From the NCBI GenBank assembly GCA_002482865.1, contig DLGU01000192.1, forward strand, positions 1 through 5,054: a stretch of DNA of 5,054 nt. Direction: 5' to 3'. Position numbers and translations under genes: made by a program. Below are positions 4,661-5,054 of this stretch, piece after piece (positions within the stretch are counted from its first letter, which is position 1; each line of letters begins with the position of its first letter). The stretch comes from Porphyrobacter sp. UBA7686 (GTDB lineage Bacteria; Pseudomonadota; Alphaproteobacteria; Sphingomonadales; Sphingomonadaceae). The notes beneath the pieces are model-generated. The model saw only the letters and a list, made by a program, of their open reading frames with translations, had not been told where the DNA came from and made no database searches.

Positions 4661-5054
4661 GCGTGAGTGAACAGGATCAGGGCGCGCCGATCGTTCCCGG
4701 CAGCCCGCTGGCCCGGGTGCTGGACGATTACGCCGTGCCGGGCCTCTCCGCCGGTTTCGCTGACCGCGTGCTCGCCGCCGCCGAGGTGCGTCCTGCGCCG
4801 TTGCCGGATTTGCGCCAGCGGCCGAGTGGGCGCGGCTGGCGGCTGGGGCGAGGGATCGCCATCGGCATCGCCAGCTTCGGCGCACTTGCCACTGCAGCGG
4901 CGGCGACAGGCTTGCTCCAGCAATTCGCCATTCCTGTCCCCTCGGCGGAAAAGGTCTGGGCCAGCATTACCGGCAAGCCGCCCGCCCGCGCCGCAGCGCC
5001 CGCGCCTTTGATCGCCGCAGCACCGGACGCCGCCAGCGAACCGGCCAGCCTTGG
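4657..5054 (+). CDS. Single-pass membrane protein, probable anti-sigma/regulatory partner, cut by right window edge
   Basis: The frame is open from the ATG at 4657 to the window end (132 codons plus two bases, no stop), so the protein is longer than what is seen. Residues 1-63 form a cytoplasmic-type N-terminus with a GFADRVLAAAE segment (33-43) and an Arg-rich stretch just before the membrane. Residues 66-87 form one Gly/Ala-rich transmembrane helix. Beyond it come a PVPSAEKVWASITGK segment and a long Ala/Pro-rich stretch, presumably a periplasmic linker to an unseen domain. Position and the 4-bp overlap with the sigma gene argue for an anti-sigma factor or membrane-bound regulator. The visible part has no Cys or His, so the zinc anti-sigma HxxxCxxC motif is absent, and I recognise no named anti-sigma domain. 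Reality as a gene is well supported by the ribosome site, overlap and codon use; the function is inferred from context. Confidence 0.82.
   Translation, partial: MSVSEQDQGAPIVPGSPLARVLDDYAVPGLSAGFADRVLAAAEVRPAPLPDLRQRPSGRGWRLGRGIAIGIASFGALATAAAATGLLQQFAIPVPSAEKVWASITGKPPARAAAPAPLIAAAPDAASEPASL

Noticed and set aside
4064..4885. Open frame of 273 codons on the minus strand opposite the sigma factor and its partner
   Set aside because: The plus-strand frames carry sigma regions 2 and 4 and a coupled membrane protein; the antisense product is low-complexity and spans two real genes.
1..5054. Searches by eye for tRNA genes, IS ends, CRISPR repeats, toxin-antitoxin pairs and intrinsic terminators with T-runs
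   Set aside because: None was found. Composition and gene style are uniform across the window, so no island or mobile element can be supported.

Overview
The window is about 5 kb of compact, very GC-rich bacterial chromosome. The codon bias, the alphaproteobacterial-type ABC-F protein and the style of the regulators suggest Sphingomonadales (Erythrobacter/Novosphingobium/Sphingomonas-like). That placement is an inference from protein style, not from a marker gene. I see no mobile element, RNA gene, CRISPR array or horizontally acquired patch, and no gene-free stretch over 300 bases.

Layout: (1) Bases 1-472, minus strand, hold the N-terminal 157 codons of an ABC-F (Uup-type) ATPase that runs off the left edge. 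(2) A 115-nt divergent intergenic region with two inverted repeats separates it from (3) an exported SIMPL-domain (DUF541, YggE-like) protein at 588-1328. (4) A three-gene plus-strand cassette follows: a small exported PepSY-like protein (1377-1688), an OmpR/PhoB-family response regulator (1812-2489) and a two-pass membrane histidine kinase of PhoQ type (about 2548-3951). (5) A 91-nt gap with a candidate ECF-type promoter leads to an ECF-like sigma-70 family factor (4043-4660). Its stop codon overlaps the start of (6) a single-pass membrane protein, cut by the right edge and probably the cognate anti-sigma or regulatory partner.

How they may work together: most of the window is envelope signalling. 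The PepSY/regulator/kinase order resembles the rhizobial feuN-feuP-feuQ arrangement, where a small periplasmic protein restrains the kinase. A TTCA direct repeat with 11-bp periodicity lies in front of the PepSY gene and could be the regulator's own operator. The sigma factor and its membrane partner look like a second, separate envelope-to-transcription switch. The most useful leads are the PepSY-kinase pairing, the operator/possible leaderless start at 1334-1377, the undescribed sigma partner with no Cys or His in its visible part, and a hairpin in the ABC-F leader that could bring a distant Shine-Dalgarno close to the start.
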